Positions 14,111-26,522 of a DNA stretch of 64,000 nt are shown here, piece by piece (position 1 is the first letter of the stretch; each line of letters begins with the position of its first letter). A program made the translations under genes and the position numbers. The stretch is from the NCBI GenBank assembly GCA_029204225.1, contig CM055097.1, forward strand, positions 10,796,230 through 10,860,229. The letters run 5' to 3'. Origin of the DNA: Diphasiastrum complanatum. Its lineage: Eukaryota; Streptophyta; Lycopodiopsida; Lycopodiales; Lycopodiaceae. The notes beneath the pieces were generated by a model. The model had not been told where the DNA came from. It ran no database searches and saw only the letters and a program-made list of their open reading frames with translations.

Positions 14111-15903
14111 CGTTGTATGTCGAGAATACTTTAAATTGAAATCATGAAGTTGTCCATTTTCCTTTAGAATATGCAGAGGCGGGCATAGCAATAGAACTTG
14201 AAGATAGCAAGGCTTAGAAAAACCCTTTAATGGTGATCAGGTTTAATATCTCAAGTGTTTGAAAAAGTGCTTTGTTTAATAGCGATACTTCATTAATTGC
14301 CATTTCTACAATTATCTGTCAGACCAAATATCAATTTCCCCTCGGTTATTAAACACAATAGAACTGTAAAGCAGATAAAATGATTATTATCAACAAATAT
14401 GTTCACTCCTTAAAACATGGTCTTGTTTCGTTACTTGTAATCTAGAGTTTATTATTATTTGTGATTATTCAATTTTCATAATGTTGTTATGAATACACAG
14501 TCTGTGATTTTATTCCAAACCTCTGAAGAAGTCCCATTCTAACAAACACTGTGCATCCAAGATAAAAAATAATGCAAACAATAAGTAACGGCATCTTCTA
14601 TAAGACACTGAAACTCCCATTTTCTCCTTTCTCACAGATTACCAATGTTCTCAATGCCAATAGAGCTCCTTTGAATGTCCCGCACAGGCCAGGTGGTAAT
14701 TTTTCTATCTGTCTATCAGTTGGATATCAAGATGACAGACACTGGCGATGCTTGTGTTTGTAAACATCTCAAAAGATATTTTCAGGTTATCATCATTGAA
14801 ACAAGATTGCGGTTGCAATTAAGACTTTGTAAAAACTCCATGTTTTTCTACTATTATATGGAGGATTTAAGAAATTACTATTTTTGTACATAAAGCTTTA
14901 GCAACGAACTTTCAACCAAAAATACACGATTGCTCGAAAGTGACCCGGCTCAATTTCTACTTTTGGTTTAGGGTCCTTAAGAACTTCACAATTTACTTGT
15001 TTTTGTTTTCGCTAAATGGTCCATTCTCTGCCCATCAACTCAACTATACCCACGGCAGCTTATGCTGCCAAGGCTTTGCAGAGTCCAAAACCGCATCTCA
15101 AGTAAAACATCATGACCAATTTTCAGTCGAATCGATGATTGCTCAAAACTGACCAGGCACAAGGTTAAATTTACTTCTCTCTTCGAGGCTTCTTAGGTAG
15201 CTCAAAAGTTTATCATTTGTCGGAATGTAACCAAGACCAACCATTTTTTTCTTCAGAACAATTAAGCACATGGGAGCAAAAGCTGGCACTGCTTTGGTTT
15301 TCTGGAAAAGCCCAATATTTCATCTAACATTGACCCTCTAAGCATTCATACCTATAACAGATCAGGATACAACGTGAAACCCAAGGCAATCAAATTAGGT
15401 CACTAACTAAGCGTGCACTAAGCAAGAAAATTGGAGGTGTTAAAATAAACTGAAAACATTTGATGTTCATCAACAAATTTGTGTATGCGTAAATAGTTAC
15501 TCTTCAAGCCATTTAAGAACTTGTGAAGACTTCAATAGTTTCAGCAATGGAACAAACACACCCTGCCCTTTGGCCAGAGTAGCAATTCCTCTTCATTCGT
15601 TCATCAATAATAGAAAGGTCAACAGTCTTGAAGCCGCGCTGGCCTTTGGCCAGAGGGTAGCCATCCTTTTAATTCATTTAGCGACAGTAGAAAGGAATGG
15701 AGCAGACCACTATTCACATTTTCACAGGTCCTGCTCAGAACTCATATACCTTACACGCATACCAAATATGATTCTCAGTAATCAAGAATATTAACAACAC
15801 ACTACACTACATATTCTTGGAGCACGTATCCTGGTTTTAAATTAGCAGAGAAATTTATGCAGATATGTACATTTCAACAGGCTGTACAACTTGAATTTGC
15901 AAA
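14111..15903. other. 3' flank of F-box gene with diverged duplications
   Basis: Non-coding. A block near 14928-14955 (GATTGCTCGAAAGTGACCCG) recurs near 15136-15160 (GATTGCTCAAAACTGACCAG). Another block near 15567-15620 (CCTTTGGCCAGAGTAGC) recurs near 15642-15697 (CCTTTGGCCAGAGGGTAGC), both ending in AGAAAGG. These look like old local duplications. No other gene was seen. Confidence 0.5.
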
Positions 15904-17475
15904 TCAAATCAAACATTCAGGACAGCTGAGAGAGATTGTCACTTGAGGATACTCTTTCTGTAGATGCAACACATTTGTAAAGAATGCCTCGTTGCCCATG
16001 CTTTTATTCATCTTTCTTGCATTGATCTGGAGAGTCTTTAAGGAGGTAGAATATTTCAGGAGAGCAGCAAGAACTGCAACACATCCTATATTCCCGAAGT
16101 GCACTACTGCAGTCACATCCTCTAATTTAGGCAAGCATATTCTCGACTTCAAATTGCAAGTGGAAACTGACGCAGCCTGCAAACACTGCATCAAGTCCCA
16201 AATAAACTAATCACAAAACTCATCACAGAGCTTTCTCAACACTTATTGTTTAGATACACATTGTATCAAAACCATCTGGCAACAGCTGAACATACTAGAC
16301 GAATGAAACTCTATGTTCAGGTCAAGGTCATTAAACAATAAGAACAAAACCAAAAGGTGAAATGCAACTCTACGTCCACATCATGAAAACTCGACATAAT
16401 AAATGAAAAAAAGATTTTGAACATAGAAGGAATCTAACTTTAGGAGGTTACTGATTACCTCAAATAAATCAGCTCCTAGGTAAAGTGACCTCAGTTCTAA
16501 CATGTGATAAAAGGGCTCCAACTGCATGGGACGCTTATCGCGTATGACGGCATCAACATGTAGCTTGCTCAAATTCGTCCCCAGCTTGAAAAGCTCAAGA
16601 ATGCTTTCTAATTCCCACATTTCACCGTTCAAATAAAGAGAAGCCAGGCCTGGTAAATGGCGAAGCCTAGGCCTGACATGGCAAAGCAGATCAAGTTCCA
16701 GTATGGCTTGCCCATCTGCTTTGAGCTCCTCAACGTAGCTCAGACAAACCTTTACCAGCTTAGGTGCCTCCACCGTGACACAAGCTATATTTCTGTCACA
16801 CACATCCATCTTTGCAAACTCCAGACTTAACAAATTGGGAGCAACAAGGCAGGGAGCTTGAAGTCCTTTGCAAGAATTCACCTTCAAATCTTCCAGCGAA
16901 GGACAAAGTTTCACAAAAGTCTGTAATGCATCATCACTTATAACAATAAGGCCCAGGAAACACGTTTTTAAGTGTTCAAACCGTCTGCAACTGGAAGGGA
17001 TATCAGGAATAACCCCATAGCACAGATTCAGCCAATGCAATCTTTTGCATTCAGAAAGATGAATGAGCTTCTCAGGCTGTGGGTTGGCACTGTTTGGGTC
17101 AACAAGGACCAGCCTCTCCAAAGAGCACCGGACATGCTTCAGCCAGTGGCACACTGTCTGCTCGGAAAAGTGATCATGGGGTATCCAAGGCCATACAACA
17201 GGATGATAGGATATGTTAAGGTCTCGAAGGCCATTTGTATGAGGAAGAACTTTAGAAACAATCGCCTCTACACATGATGCCTTGGCGCTCTTATCAACCC
17301 TTTTCTCGAACAGCTTAAAGGACTCAAAGGTCAGAGTATCCACAGACTGTGCAAGTATTCGCCAGCGGCGGCAAACTGTTGCACACTGCGCCACAGCCTG
17401 TGCGTTTTTAAGCTTGGAAAGAATCAAGCATGCAATTGAATCTGGTAGTAGATCAAAGTAACACACAACTCCCAT
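15904..17475 (-). CDS. F-box/LRR protein, two exons
   Basis: The best host gene in the window. The frame opens after a TAA and the first ATG is at 17475. Residues 8-45 (FDLLPDSIACLILSKLKNAQ, then VCRRWRILAQSV) are an F-box, the SKP1-binding part of SCF ubiquitin ligases. The rest has leucine-rich repeats (LKTCFLGLIVISDDALQTFV, CPSLEDLKVNSCKGLQ, LASLYLNGEMWELESILELF). The first exon ends GAG|GTAATC at 16459. The second starts at 16176 (TTTGCAG|GCTGCG) or at 16185 (GATGCAG|TGTTTG), both in phase, and ends with SLKTLQINARKMNKS and a terminal ISLSCPECLI, resembling the FBD-like ends of such proteins. The intron is 282 bp. The coding sequence is intact, of about 435 residues. The substrate is unknown. 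Confidence 0.8.
16177..16458 (-). other. Intron of the F-box gene
   Basis: GT at 16458-16457 and AG at 16178-16177, phase 0. A second in-phase AG nine bases earlier (16187-16186) could give an alternative protein with three extra residues. Confidence 0.7.
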
Positions 17476-18770
17476 TTTCACGCGCACAAATAAGACTGAC
17501 TCAATATCTTAAATTGTACAGAAAAAAATAAACAAACGACTCTTGCTTTCTAAGGAGGTTGCTGTGCTTTGAACAGGCCAATATATTTCGTTGTCATGCT
17601 ATTTTCAGAAAATAACCATAGGCGACTAGCCCTAGGAACGGAATTAACCAAAAAGGGCAAACATCATATTTAGTGCAGCGAATCGTCCTTCACTTGCTTC
17701 ACTCGCCCGTCGACTTCCTGAAATGATAAACATCTGCCCCAATTCACTGAACGGGTTTGGCAATTTATCTAACTTTAACCCTTTCCTCGAGGAAACGAAA
17801 ATCACAAAATTTATCTTCTCATTCTCGCCTCCAAACAAAGTTATGATTAGCAACTCGCAAACGTGACTTTCGTGATATTCAATGCTGGGATATCATAATC
17901 GTGTGAAAACCAACTTCCTCGTCAATTGATGGACTTCTTACAGAACAGCAGCTTTCGTATCTACAACGTCAGGAAAATTATTTGCTATTTTTCTCAAAAA
18001 GCTCTAATACTTCACCTGTAGAAGGTCAAGCATGCCTCTCATAGTTCAAAAGAAAAATCCCGGTAATCAAACTATTCCATAGAGAAAAGGAAGCGACAAG
18101 AATATCAGAACAGTCAAGCCAGCATACAACCAAGTGAACCAACATTGAACAAAAACATGGAAAACGAAAACCCTCAGTCTATCCTCGTGAAAAAAACCAC
18201 CTCCATATCATTCTAGGGTTTGAAGCCTGGGTATCTGAACCCGGAAACGAGCACAAAATCCGAAGCCCTGTTGCACAAAGATCAATTCACGTCAAGAAAA
18301 ACAGCATATCTGCAATCCCTGCCTGTGCCTTTGTACGTTCAAAGGCTGCTTGGGGATGCATCATGCAAGCCCGCAATTCTCTTACAGACGTGATTCTCAA
18401 CGTCACAATGCAAGGCCTGGGTTAGCCACAGGAGTAGACTTGCTCAGATGCTGCTGATTGCGTGGCCTGAATGCATAATAAGAGCCAAGGGCCAGGATCC
18501 TCTCCCAGTCGCTCCCACGCTATCCAATCCTTCCCTCGCACCGCCATAGCTGACAAGAGAGCGTGCTCTTCTCTCTTTGGCGCTCTCCTCTCTCGGACCT
18601 CCTCCTCCTCTTTGGTCTTCCTTCCATCACAAGTAGGCCACCGGCTATCACCCGCCGCTAACTGAAGAACAAACCGCAACGTTCCAGTCGTCGGCCTCAT
18701 AATCCCCCTCCCAAGTGAACGTCCACCCCCTGTGTCGGTGACTATCTTTCCAATATATAAAAAAAAGGCC
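17476..18770 (-). promoter_or_regulatory. Possible 5' UTR and promoter of the F-box gene
   Basis: A TATA-like TTTATATATTGG on the minus strand near 18750-18762 is followed by a GC-richer stretch (18420-18720) unlike the AT-rich surroundings. That pattern fits a transcription start near 18.72 kb with a long leader, perhaps with a leader intron, ahead of the ATG at 17475. The 93-codon open frame at 18422-18700 has no recognisable domain and is more likely leader sequence. The link to the F-box gene is inference from direction and distance. Confidence 0.35.
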
Positions 18771-19620
18771 CTGCCTCAATGAATAATAATGATATATAGG
18801 TGGTTGGTTCATTTGCTCTTCTTTTTTTCAACTTTGCTCCTTATCTTTTCTTTCTTAAGATACTTTGAAAAAAATACATTTCTATGGCACATGAAAGAAA
18901 GAACAAGTTGCTCTCCTCACAATATTAGATCACCATTGCTTTGAACTTGTAATCATTTTCTAAAAAATATTTCTTTTTGCAAGGATCCACTAGCATCATA
19001 ATGTACAATATGTACTTCCATAATCAAGCCTACTCAAAGGAGCTCAAAAGTCACCTTTGCAATTGCCCCTTGGTGGACACAATATCAACTTAGATCCAAC
19101 TAACTTTGGAGGACTTCTTTCAATTTTTGCACGTCTCTTAATTTTAGAAACTGAGCCTACATTTTTGGTTGTGCATGCACACCTTTTAGTAGCTCTACAT
19201 TCTTCCCATCAAGAGTTGTAATAACTATCAATAGAAGTTGTTGGAAAATGAAGGGTCTGTTTCTTTGGTAATTCATTGCGGGCTCTTTATGGGCGACGAC
19301 GATGTTTTGCTCTTACCTTCTAATTGATTATGATCATTAGGAAATTTTGATATGACATTTACTATATGTTTATAGGAATTCCTTGTTCCTTAGCTGATGA
19401 ACCAAAAAATCTAAGGGAGGAAGAGAAATGGACATTGGGGTTAGTGAATGTGCTTGTATTATGTAATATGGATTTTTGTAAATCTCTATGGGAAAATTGC
19501 ATAATATCGGTTGTTGAATTCGTTAAGTAGAATTCATACTGAATATCTATAGGACCATGAGTATGACCCTAATTTTGAATGGAAATTGTGATATGAGAAG
19601 TGAGAATTGACACATTGATC
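18771..19620. other. Unassigned, with a Gypsy-remnant-like patch
   Basis: No gene seen. The patch near 19340-19460 (TCTAAGGGAGGAAGAGAAAT and onward) resembles DNA near 58850-58990 (TCTAAGGAGGGAAGAAGAGT and onward), and the flanks agree too (ATTTACTATATG against ATTTACTAATGT). It is therefore probably a piece of the same Gypsy-related family found at the right end of the window. Confidence 0.4.
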
Positions 19621-19811
19621 ACATTTGTATTTGTTAAATCACAATTTTGTGGGGGGGAAGGCCCTACCCGTTGTTGGGAGGGCCCTTGCCCGAAGGAGGG
19701 AGCCCGAGGGCAAGCCCCGACCAACAAGGAAGGCCCGAGGGCATCGGGCCTTCCCCTACGTAATGCCATTGTGCGAAGGGATTTTTTTTTCTCTCGTTTT
19801 TTGGCCGTACA

Positions 19812-19840
19812 GTACCGTACGGTACGGCCGTACGGCCGTA
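19812..19840. repeat. Overlapping GTAC/GGCC palindromes
   Basis: GTACCGTACGGTAC (19812-19825) is a perfect 14-bp palindrome. TACGGCCGTACGGCCGTA (19823-19840) is a perfect 18-bp palindrome overlapping it. They lie next to a T-run of about 20 bases and a GCAAATTTTTTTACG segment, an arrangement also seen at the right edge of the hAT remnant. Confidence 0.9.
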
Positions 19841-19940
19841 AGCGTGGACCGGTTTTTTTTTTTTTTTTTGGCAAATTTTTTTACGTTTGTGGTGGAATGT
19901 GGATGTGGACAGCCAATGACGGGCTGCCACATAGCACATG

Positions 19941-20031
19941 CACATTCCACCAGAGAGAGGAGAGAGAACGTGCATTCCACCGGAGAGAGGAGAGAGAAAG
20001 TGAATTCCATAGGAGAGAGGAGACAAAATGA
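19941..20031 (+). repeat. 30-bp tandem repeat, three copies
   Basis: Three units starting at 19943, 19973 and 20003, each with an (A/C)ATTCCA(C/T) start followed by GAGAGAGGAGA. The third copy is diverged. Confidence 0.9.
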
Positions 20032-20387
20032 CAGATTTCTAGTAGAGAGAAAATTGGATGGACATTATGCTCCTGGAGGTGGTCCCAAAAAGGACACCTG
20101 AGCACAAGGCATTACGTAAATGTATTGTTGTTATCCATCAGATATAAATTTATGGGTTCTCCAGTGTTTGGTGAAATAGATATGTGCCTATATTGGATAA
20201 GGTGATTAAAGATCTTTTCGAAGGATTGATATTCCTCGTATTAATTCTGATATAATTGATTATTGTATTACTTCAGTTGTTTTTGAATTCTTAATACTTT
20301 CTCTTGGTTAATGAATAAACTTGGCTTATTTCAACAATATATGAACAACATTTCTCACCCATGTTGGTTCGTGAAATGGAAATCTCT

Positions 20388-20399
20388 GATACCAATGTA
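20388..20399 (-). other. Candidate primer binding site, minus strand
   Basis: The minus strand reads TGGTATCAGAGA, close to the initiator-Met-tRNA site, just after AATACAT. An LTR would lie at higher coordinates, but the Copia pol tail is found there, so this is either a fragment of another element or chance. Confidence 0.4.
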
Positions 20400-20463
20400 T
20401 TGACGCTTAGATGTTGATGCCAACTGATAAAACAAAATTCTTATTAACAAGATCATGGATTAC

Positions 20464-22290
20464 TTAGAGAATGGAGATTGTGATATGTTCTTTTGTGTTG
20501 AATAAGATTATCAGTGTAGGAGTCTTAGACTGCCATGAAAGAGAGATCGCAGAAACGATTAGGCGTCTGAGACAACCATGCAATCCTCTCCTATGACGGA
20601 CTGATAAGGATACCTGCACATTTCTTGCTAATCTGCTTGAGTTATGGGGCACATGTCTTTGGACAGCTCTGCATAGGTGTGTCTATGGGCTTGCAGTCCT
20701 CCATGCCATATCTGCGAAGTACATTGATTAAATAGGACTCTTGGCTTATAGCGATCCTTCTGCTTGCGCGATCTCTGTTGATGTCCATACCGAGTAGGTA
20801 ATGGACTGGGCCTAAATCAGTCATCTTGAATTCTGATGAAAGCAGATATTTGGTGTCCTATAATAAGTGATTTGAATTGTTGATAATTAAGGATCATCAA
20901 CATATAATGTTATTATAACATAGCTTGACCCGTTACGCTTGAGATACACATTAGAGTTTGCAGAGCAAGAAGTGAAATTATGCTGCAACAAGAAGTGATT
21001 GATTCTTTCATACCAAGCCCGGGGAGCTTGCTTGAGGCCATACAGTGTCTTGTGCAATTTACATACCAAATGCTCTTGTCCTTGAAGGACGTAACCTTCT
21101 GGTTGACAGGTTCATCATGATTGAGGGACAAAATGATCAGGTTGACCACATAAATCATTGTGCTTCGCTCTCCTGGCTTGTCCTCTTCGAAATTTTGTTC
21201 TAGGTTGTTTCCCTAGTAAACAATTTTCACAGACAGTCTAATTAGCTATAGACACAATATTGATATTCATATCCTTGACCAATTTGTTATGATGCATGTA
21301 CAAGATTGAATGCATGTTTGACCTAGTCTTTGATGCCAAACATGAGTATCAGAGTTACTCACAGTAAGTGCATAATCGTGACTCAAGATATACAAATTTC
21401 TTTCTCTGTGTGCAGAGAGGATTTCATTAGAATTCAAAAATAGTACATCGACTAGCAGTAAACAAAGCTCTATAGCCTTGATCAATGATCTTTAATAGAC
21501 AATAAGTCCTTTGTTAACTTGGGTACGTAAAATACACCATCTAATTGTCTAGTGATGTCGTCAAGGAACTAAAGTCGCCTTGGCCTTCGACTTTGTGGGA
21601 GCTTGAGTCGCCAAAGAAAATGTACTTTGAGTTTGTTGTTGTGAGAGTAGAGAAAAGGTTCTTACATGGTGTCATGTGCTGTGAAGCACCTAAATCAAGA
21701 TACCATTGACATGCATCTCTACTTGGTTGGTCTTGTACCATCAACGCCTTGTCATCATCTTGGGAATCTTTGATAGAGTCAAAACCTCCGTCTTGGTGTT
21801 GTTGCATCTTCTTCCTCGCTTCATTGTGCTTGAGGATGCGACAATCCTCAATATCATGGTTTGATCTTTTGCAATATATGCACAAGAGTTTGGTCTTGGA
21901 TGACTGTTGTTGTCTGTGTTGTTGTTGTTGTTGTTGCGTTGAATCTGGCTGCTCTGCCTTTGTCTTCTTGTCCTTGAAGTTCTTCTTCTTGGACTGTTGC
22001 TTATTAGAGTACAATGCCATTGACTTGGTACTCGTTGTTGATAAGCTCTTTCTCCTGACTTCTTCTTGCAATAGACTTGTTGTCAGCTTTTGAAGAGACA
22101 ATGCAAGGAGTATTGCTTAGAAACAATACTAGATTATCGTAGGATGATGGAAGACTGGCAAGAAGAGACATCGTTGAGTCTTCTTCTGATATAGGGGAAC
22201 CTATTGTAGCAAGTTGAGTCAGCAACTGTTTGAATTCATTCAGGTGATCGCTGACTGAGGTGCCTTCGCTCTAGTACTTTCTGGAGCGTG
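20464..22290 (-). pseudogene. Copia gag-pol with integrase core deleted
   Basis: In order on the minus strand: a gag UBN2-type segment (LATIGSPISEEDSTMSLLAS), zinc knuckle CIYCKRSNHDIEDC, protease WYLDLGASQHM (the usual DSG or DTG reads DLG), the gag-pre-integrase motif THVWHQRLGQ, and the first part of the integrase zinc site (CLLGKQPRTKF). The sequence then jumps near 21130-21160 into reverse transcriptase (VCKLHKTLYGLKQAPRAWYE, then LYVDD) and the following MTDLGPVHYLLGMDI segment. The catalytic integrase core and the N-terminal part of reverse transcriptase are missing, so this is an internal-deletion derivative with further stops and frameshifts. A polyglutamine run lies before the knuckle. 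Family assignment is firm. Confidence 0.9.
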
Positions 22291-22668
22291 AGGGCAGAAA
22301 AGATTTCGTGACATTTTTTGTGTCGCGTCCGTAAGGGGTCATGACCAATATCTCAAATTTCGACAAAACAACCCCCTCTTGTGACCAATAGTATTTAGCA
22401 TCATTCAAGATTTATGACCGTACTATGATCAACCCGATCTAGTCAGTTTTAGATCTCCTTTTTGGAATGGCATGCATCCCATACCACAGGTTCTTTCTCC
22501 AAGAAGACCGTCCACTTCCCAATCAAATCGTCCAAGAATCAATTGATTTCATTGGAATAAATTTGTCTCATAGAGATTTTCAAAATCTCTAGATCTAACA
22601 AATGACTCATATAACATTTGAGTCCATAAAAAGGCCACTCCTCGGGCCCAAGGAGCCTTTTCTCCCAC

Positions 22669-22698
22669 GTGTTGTTAGTGCTCGTGTTGTTAGTGCTC
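22669..22698 (+). repeat. 15-bp tandem duplication
   Basis: GTGTTGTTAGTGCTC twice in direct succession. Confidence 0.95.
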
Positions 22699-22713
22699 AG
22701 CGGAGCAGAAAAG

Positions 22714-22752
22714 ACTCTCTCTCTCTCTCTCTCTCTGAGAGAGAGAGAGAGT
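22714..22752. repeat. (CT)n/(GA)n inverted repeat
   Basis: A run of about 11 CT is followed directly by about 7 GA, making a self-complementary hairpin-forming tract. It is flanked by TTTTGTCTATC-type sequence. Confidence 0.9.
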
Positions 22753-22922
22753 GGGCAATGATAGACAAAAAGGTTTTTGTCTATCCTCATTGGTCCACGT
22801 TTTCCCTAAAACTTATTTGAAGGGCATTTGAAATGGGTTGAAAATGACATGTGCATTCAGAAATTTCTAGAGAGGGAACATGTGACTTTAGAAATTCATG
22901 GAAATATAAAAATTTATAGAAA

Positions 22923-22982
22923 GAGAAAAAGGTATAAGAGGGCAAGAGAGAGAAAAAGGTATAAGAGGGCAAGAGAGAGAAG
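22923..22982 (+). repeat. 27-bp tandem duplication
   Basis: Two copies of a unit containing AAAAAGGTATAAGAGGGCAA, period 27 bp, immediately before a long GA tract. Confidence 0.9.
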
Positions 22983-23000
22983 GAGCGGCTTGCATCAGGT

Positions 23001-23157
<157 letters not shown>

Positions 23158-23465
23158 GTTTTTTTATCTTTTAGGATTTTTTAAGGTTTCACATAAAAAT
23201 AGCAATAATGTGAGTTGAGAGAGAGAGAGAGAGAGAGAGAAAGACCATGTTAATCTTTGTAAAAGTAACTGCAAGATCCTACTCCTGCTCAAGTCTCTGT
23301 CCAATGTCTTGACTCATCACTTCTGCATCTTCTGGATCTGAATTGAATGGATCGCCAGCAACAAGTTTTATCTCTGGATTAAGGTCAACAGGAGATCGCA
23401 CATAGACTTTCCAGGACCATGATCCCCCATGATCATGACCCGGCACCAGGCCAAAATGGGACAAA

Positions 23466-24706
23466 AATGACGGCCAAAAATCGTCATTTAAGTCAGTTTT
23501 AATGACTGTTCTGAGGGTCGTCATTTAATCCACGTCATTAAAAAACGACAAGAAAATTCTCATATAAACCATCTTAAAGGACGGTAAAAAATCGTCATTT
23601 AAATCAACTTAAATGACGGCCATTAAAAATTGTCTTTTTTATTTTGCCAAAATGGAAAATAAAATGACGACCAAAAACCTTCATTTAAATCAACTTAAAC
23701 GACGGCCATTAAAAGCCGTCCTTTTTATTTTGTCAAAACGAAAGATAAATGACGGCCAAAAATCGTCATTTAAATCAATTTAAATGACGGTCATTAAAAC
23801 CATCCTTTTTATTTTGCCCAAACGGAAGGTAAATGACTGCCAAAAGCAGTCATTTAAGTGGACTTTAATGCTGGTCATTAAAAATCGTCTTTTTTATTTT
23901 GCCAAAATGGAGTATAGATGACAGCCCAAAACCGTCATTTAAATCAATTTAAATGACGGCCATTATAAACCGTCCTTTTTATTTTGCGAAAACGAAGAAG
24001 AATAAATGACGGCCATTAGAAACCGTCCTTTTTTATTTTGCCAAAACGAATATAAATGACGGCCAAAAACCGTCATTTAAATCAATTTAAATGACGGCCA
24101 TTAAAAACCGTCCTTTTTATTTTGCCCAAACGAAAAGTAAATGACGGCCAAAAACCGTCATTTAAGTGGACTTTAATGGCGGTCCTTAAAACCCGTCTTT
24201 TTTATTTTACCAAAATGGAGAATAAATGATGACCCAAAACAGTCATCTGAATCAATATAAATGACGGCCATTATAAGCCGTCCTTTTTATTTTGCCAAAA
24301 CGAAGAAGAATAAATGATGGCCCCGTCATTTAAATCAACTTAAATGACGACCATTAAAAATTGTCCTTTTTATTTTGCCAAAACGAAGAATCAATGACAG
24401 CCAAAAACCGTCATTTAAGTCAACTCAAATGACAGTCAATAAAATCCATCTTTTCTATGTAATGGAAGAGAAAACACCGTCATTTATTCAACTTAAATGA
24501 CAACCCATAAAAATTGTCTTTTGTATTTTGCCAAAATGAGAATAAATGATGACAAAAAATAGTCATATAAATCAACTTAAATGACGGTCATAAAAAATAA
24601 ACGACGGCCATGAAATTGGTTTTTCTTAATTTTCCAAATGTAAAATAAATAATGAGCAAAAAATGTCATTTAAGTCAACTTAAATGACAACCATTGTCAT
24701 TTTTCT
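23466..24706. repeat. ATGACGG hairpin array, CACTA subterminal type
   Basis: A tandem array of about 85-bp units (for example starts at about 23611, 23698 and 23782), roughly 15 copies. Each unit carries the 9-mer AAATGACGG in alternating orientation, for example CCGTCATTTAAA-TCAA-TTTAAATGACGG at 24070-24097 (12-bp perfect arms), plus a second inverted pair around CCAAAAA. Units are spaced by CTTTTTATTTTGCC. At the right end the DNA reads CATTTTTCTTGTGATTA; on the minus strand this is close to the CACTACAAGAAAAA end of En/Spm elements, with the TA missing. Subterminal hairpin arrays of this sort are known in plant CACTA transposons. No left terminal repeat was found. Confidence 0.75.
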
Positions 24707-24844
24707 TGTGATTAATATCTTATGCTTTGGTGTGAACCAAAAGTAGAGTGATCAATTGCAACACACACATTATAGCTAGACTAATTTAGTACAAATCATT
24801 GAAACTCGTCAAATATAAAAAGAAATTATATAAATAATGTTCTT

Positions 24845-25106
24845 TTAAGACCCTTGTGATTTTACAATGAGAGTTTTTGGCCATGCAAGTTGTAATCCAA
24901 GAACTTCTGCTAATGTTTGGAATTCTTCATGTGGTTTTAGGAGTTCTTCCTTTGGTGCTAATACTTCCTTCACCCATAAAAGATAATAACCATCTCCAAT
25001 GGAACTACAATGCCATGTGCTTTTAGGATCTTTACTCTCTAAAGTGCCATGTGCAACGACCTTTCTCTTGATGTTAATGTCTATCGTTGCACCAAGTGCA
25101 ATGACC
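24845..25106 (-). CDS. Terminal exon of En/Spm-associated protein
   Basis: Open from a splice acceptor (TTTATAG|GTCATT) to a TAA at 24847-24845. It reads VIALGATIDI, VVAHGTLESKDP, LLKPHEEFQTLAEVLG and LQLAWPKTLI. This matches my memory of the C-terminal domain of plant En/Spm-associated proteins (transposase Ptta/En/Spm, DUF8039-like), where a glycine-proline region is followed by a WP-containing end. Upstream exon-like pieces on the same strand are listed separately. The frame is intact within the exon. A domain search would confirm the family. Confidence 0.5.
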
Positions 25107-25863
25107 TATAAATTTCATCAACATGGATGTGTCAGCACATTCGAAACAAGTATAGGTTTATCTTATAACGTAAATGAAACATTATATTACTAAAGCAAGA
25201 AAATTTAATAAAAAAATGGAGCTTCATTCTTACCAAACAAATTAATATTTTGATTTAAAAAATCGTACTAATGTCATGAATAAATAGGTTAAAAATATTG
25301 ACCTCTTTTTCTAGTTTCGTCTTGCTCCTTATAGACGAGCATTCTTTTATTTCTTTTTATTTGAACTCTCTCCTCATCTTGATTGGCTGTAGTCTTCTAT
25401 TGGAATCACATATAAAATTAAACATGATAGTAAAACTGATCATTACATTTGAAATAATGACACGCTAAAATTTCAAGACTACAAACTACCATTTATTGTA
25501 CAAATAAAACATACCAGAGAAGTTTCAAGAAGCTCCCTAGTTTGAGATTGGTTTTTTTGCTGCAAAAATGACAAATTTATTCATTACAAGCATTAAAAAT
25601 TTGTGACTTCAAATCAATTTCATTTTTGTAATACTATGAAGATTACAAAAGACCTCTATTCATTGTCATATTGAACGTCATTTGTATATCAAATTAATTT
25701 GACTAGAAATTTTTTTTTTTCTAAACATACATTTTTTAAGGATTGGCAATTCTTGCTTTTTGTACAAGGACTGGATTGTGTAACATTCGTTTGCTCTTTT
25801 GTGTGTTCCTACATACAAAAAAAACAACACTTTATACTAACTTGTAGAACTCAATCCATTCAC

Positions 25864-26043
<180 letters not shown>

Positions 26044-26212
26044 AATACCTTCATCAATGATGTAGGATATGCGCCTCTCCTACTTTCAAGCGTAGGACTA
26101 CTACAGACAAAAGAATCTTTGGCAGATACCTAAAATGGTACAAAGTAGTATTCAAATCAAAATACAATTAACATTTTGTAACATTTAAACACATGATGAC
26201 ACACACGAATAG

Positions 26213-26213
26213 A

Positions 26214-26257
<44 letters not shown>
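26213..26257. repeat. (TA)n(TG)n compound microsatellite
   Basis: A short AT run followed by about 16 TG units. Confidence 0.95.
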
Positions 26258-26259
<2 letters not shown>

Positions 26260-26368
26260 CATTTCTACACAAGGAATAGGCCTTTGAATAAAAACAATCT
26301 TGCACTTGATTCATAACATTGTTATAATCATTGTCTCTCATTTGATTGGTTTTGCTTTAGGCCAAATA

Positions 26369-26522
<154 letters not shown>

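Noticed and set aside
18422-18700. Minus-strand 92-residue frame near the F-box promoter
   Set aside because: No domain, and the GC-rich stretch fits a leader better than a gene.
21749-22093. Cys-rich plus-strand ORF at 21749-22093
   Set aside because: It is the shadow of the polyglutamine region of the Copia gag on the other strand.
23466-24706. CRISPR-like array at the hairpin repeat
   Set aside because: Units are tandem and internally inverted without unique spacers, and the genome is eukaryotic.
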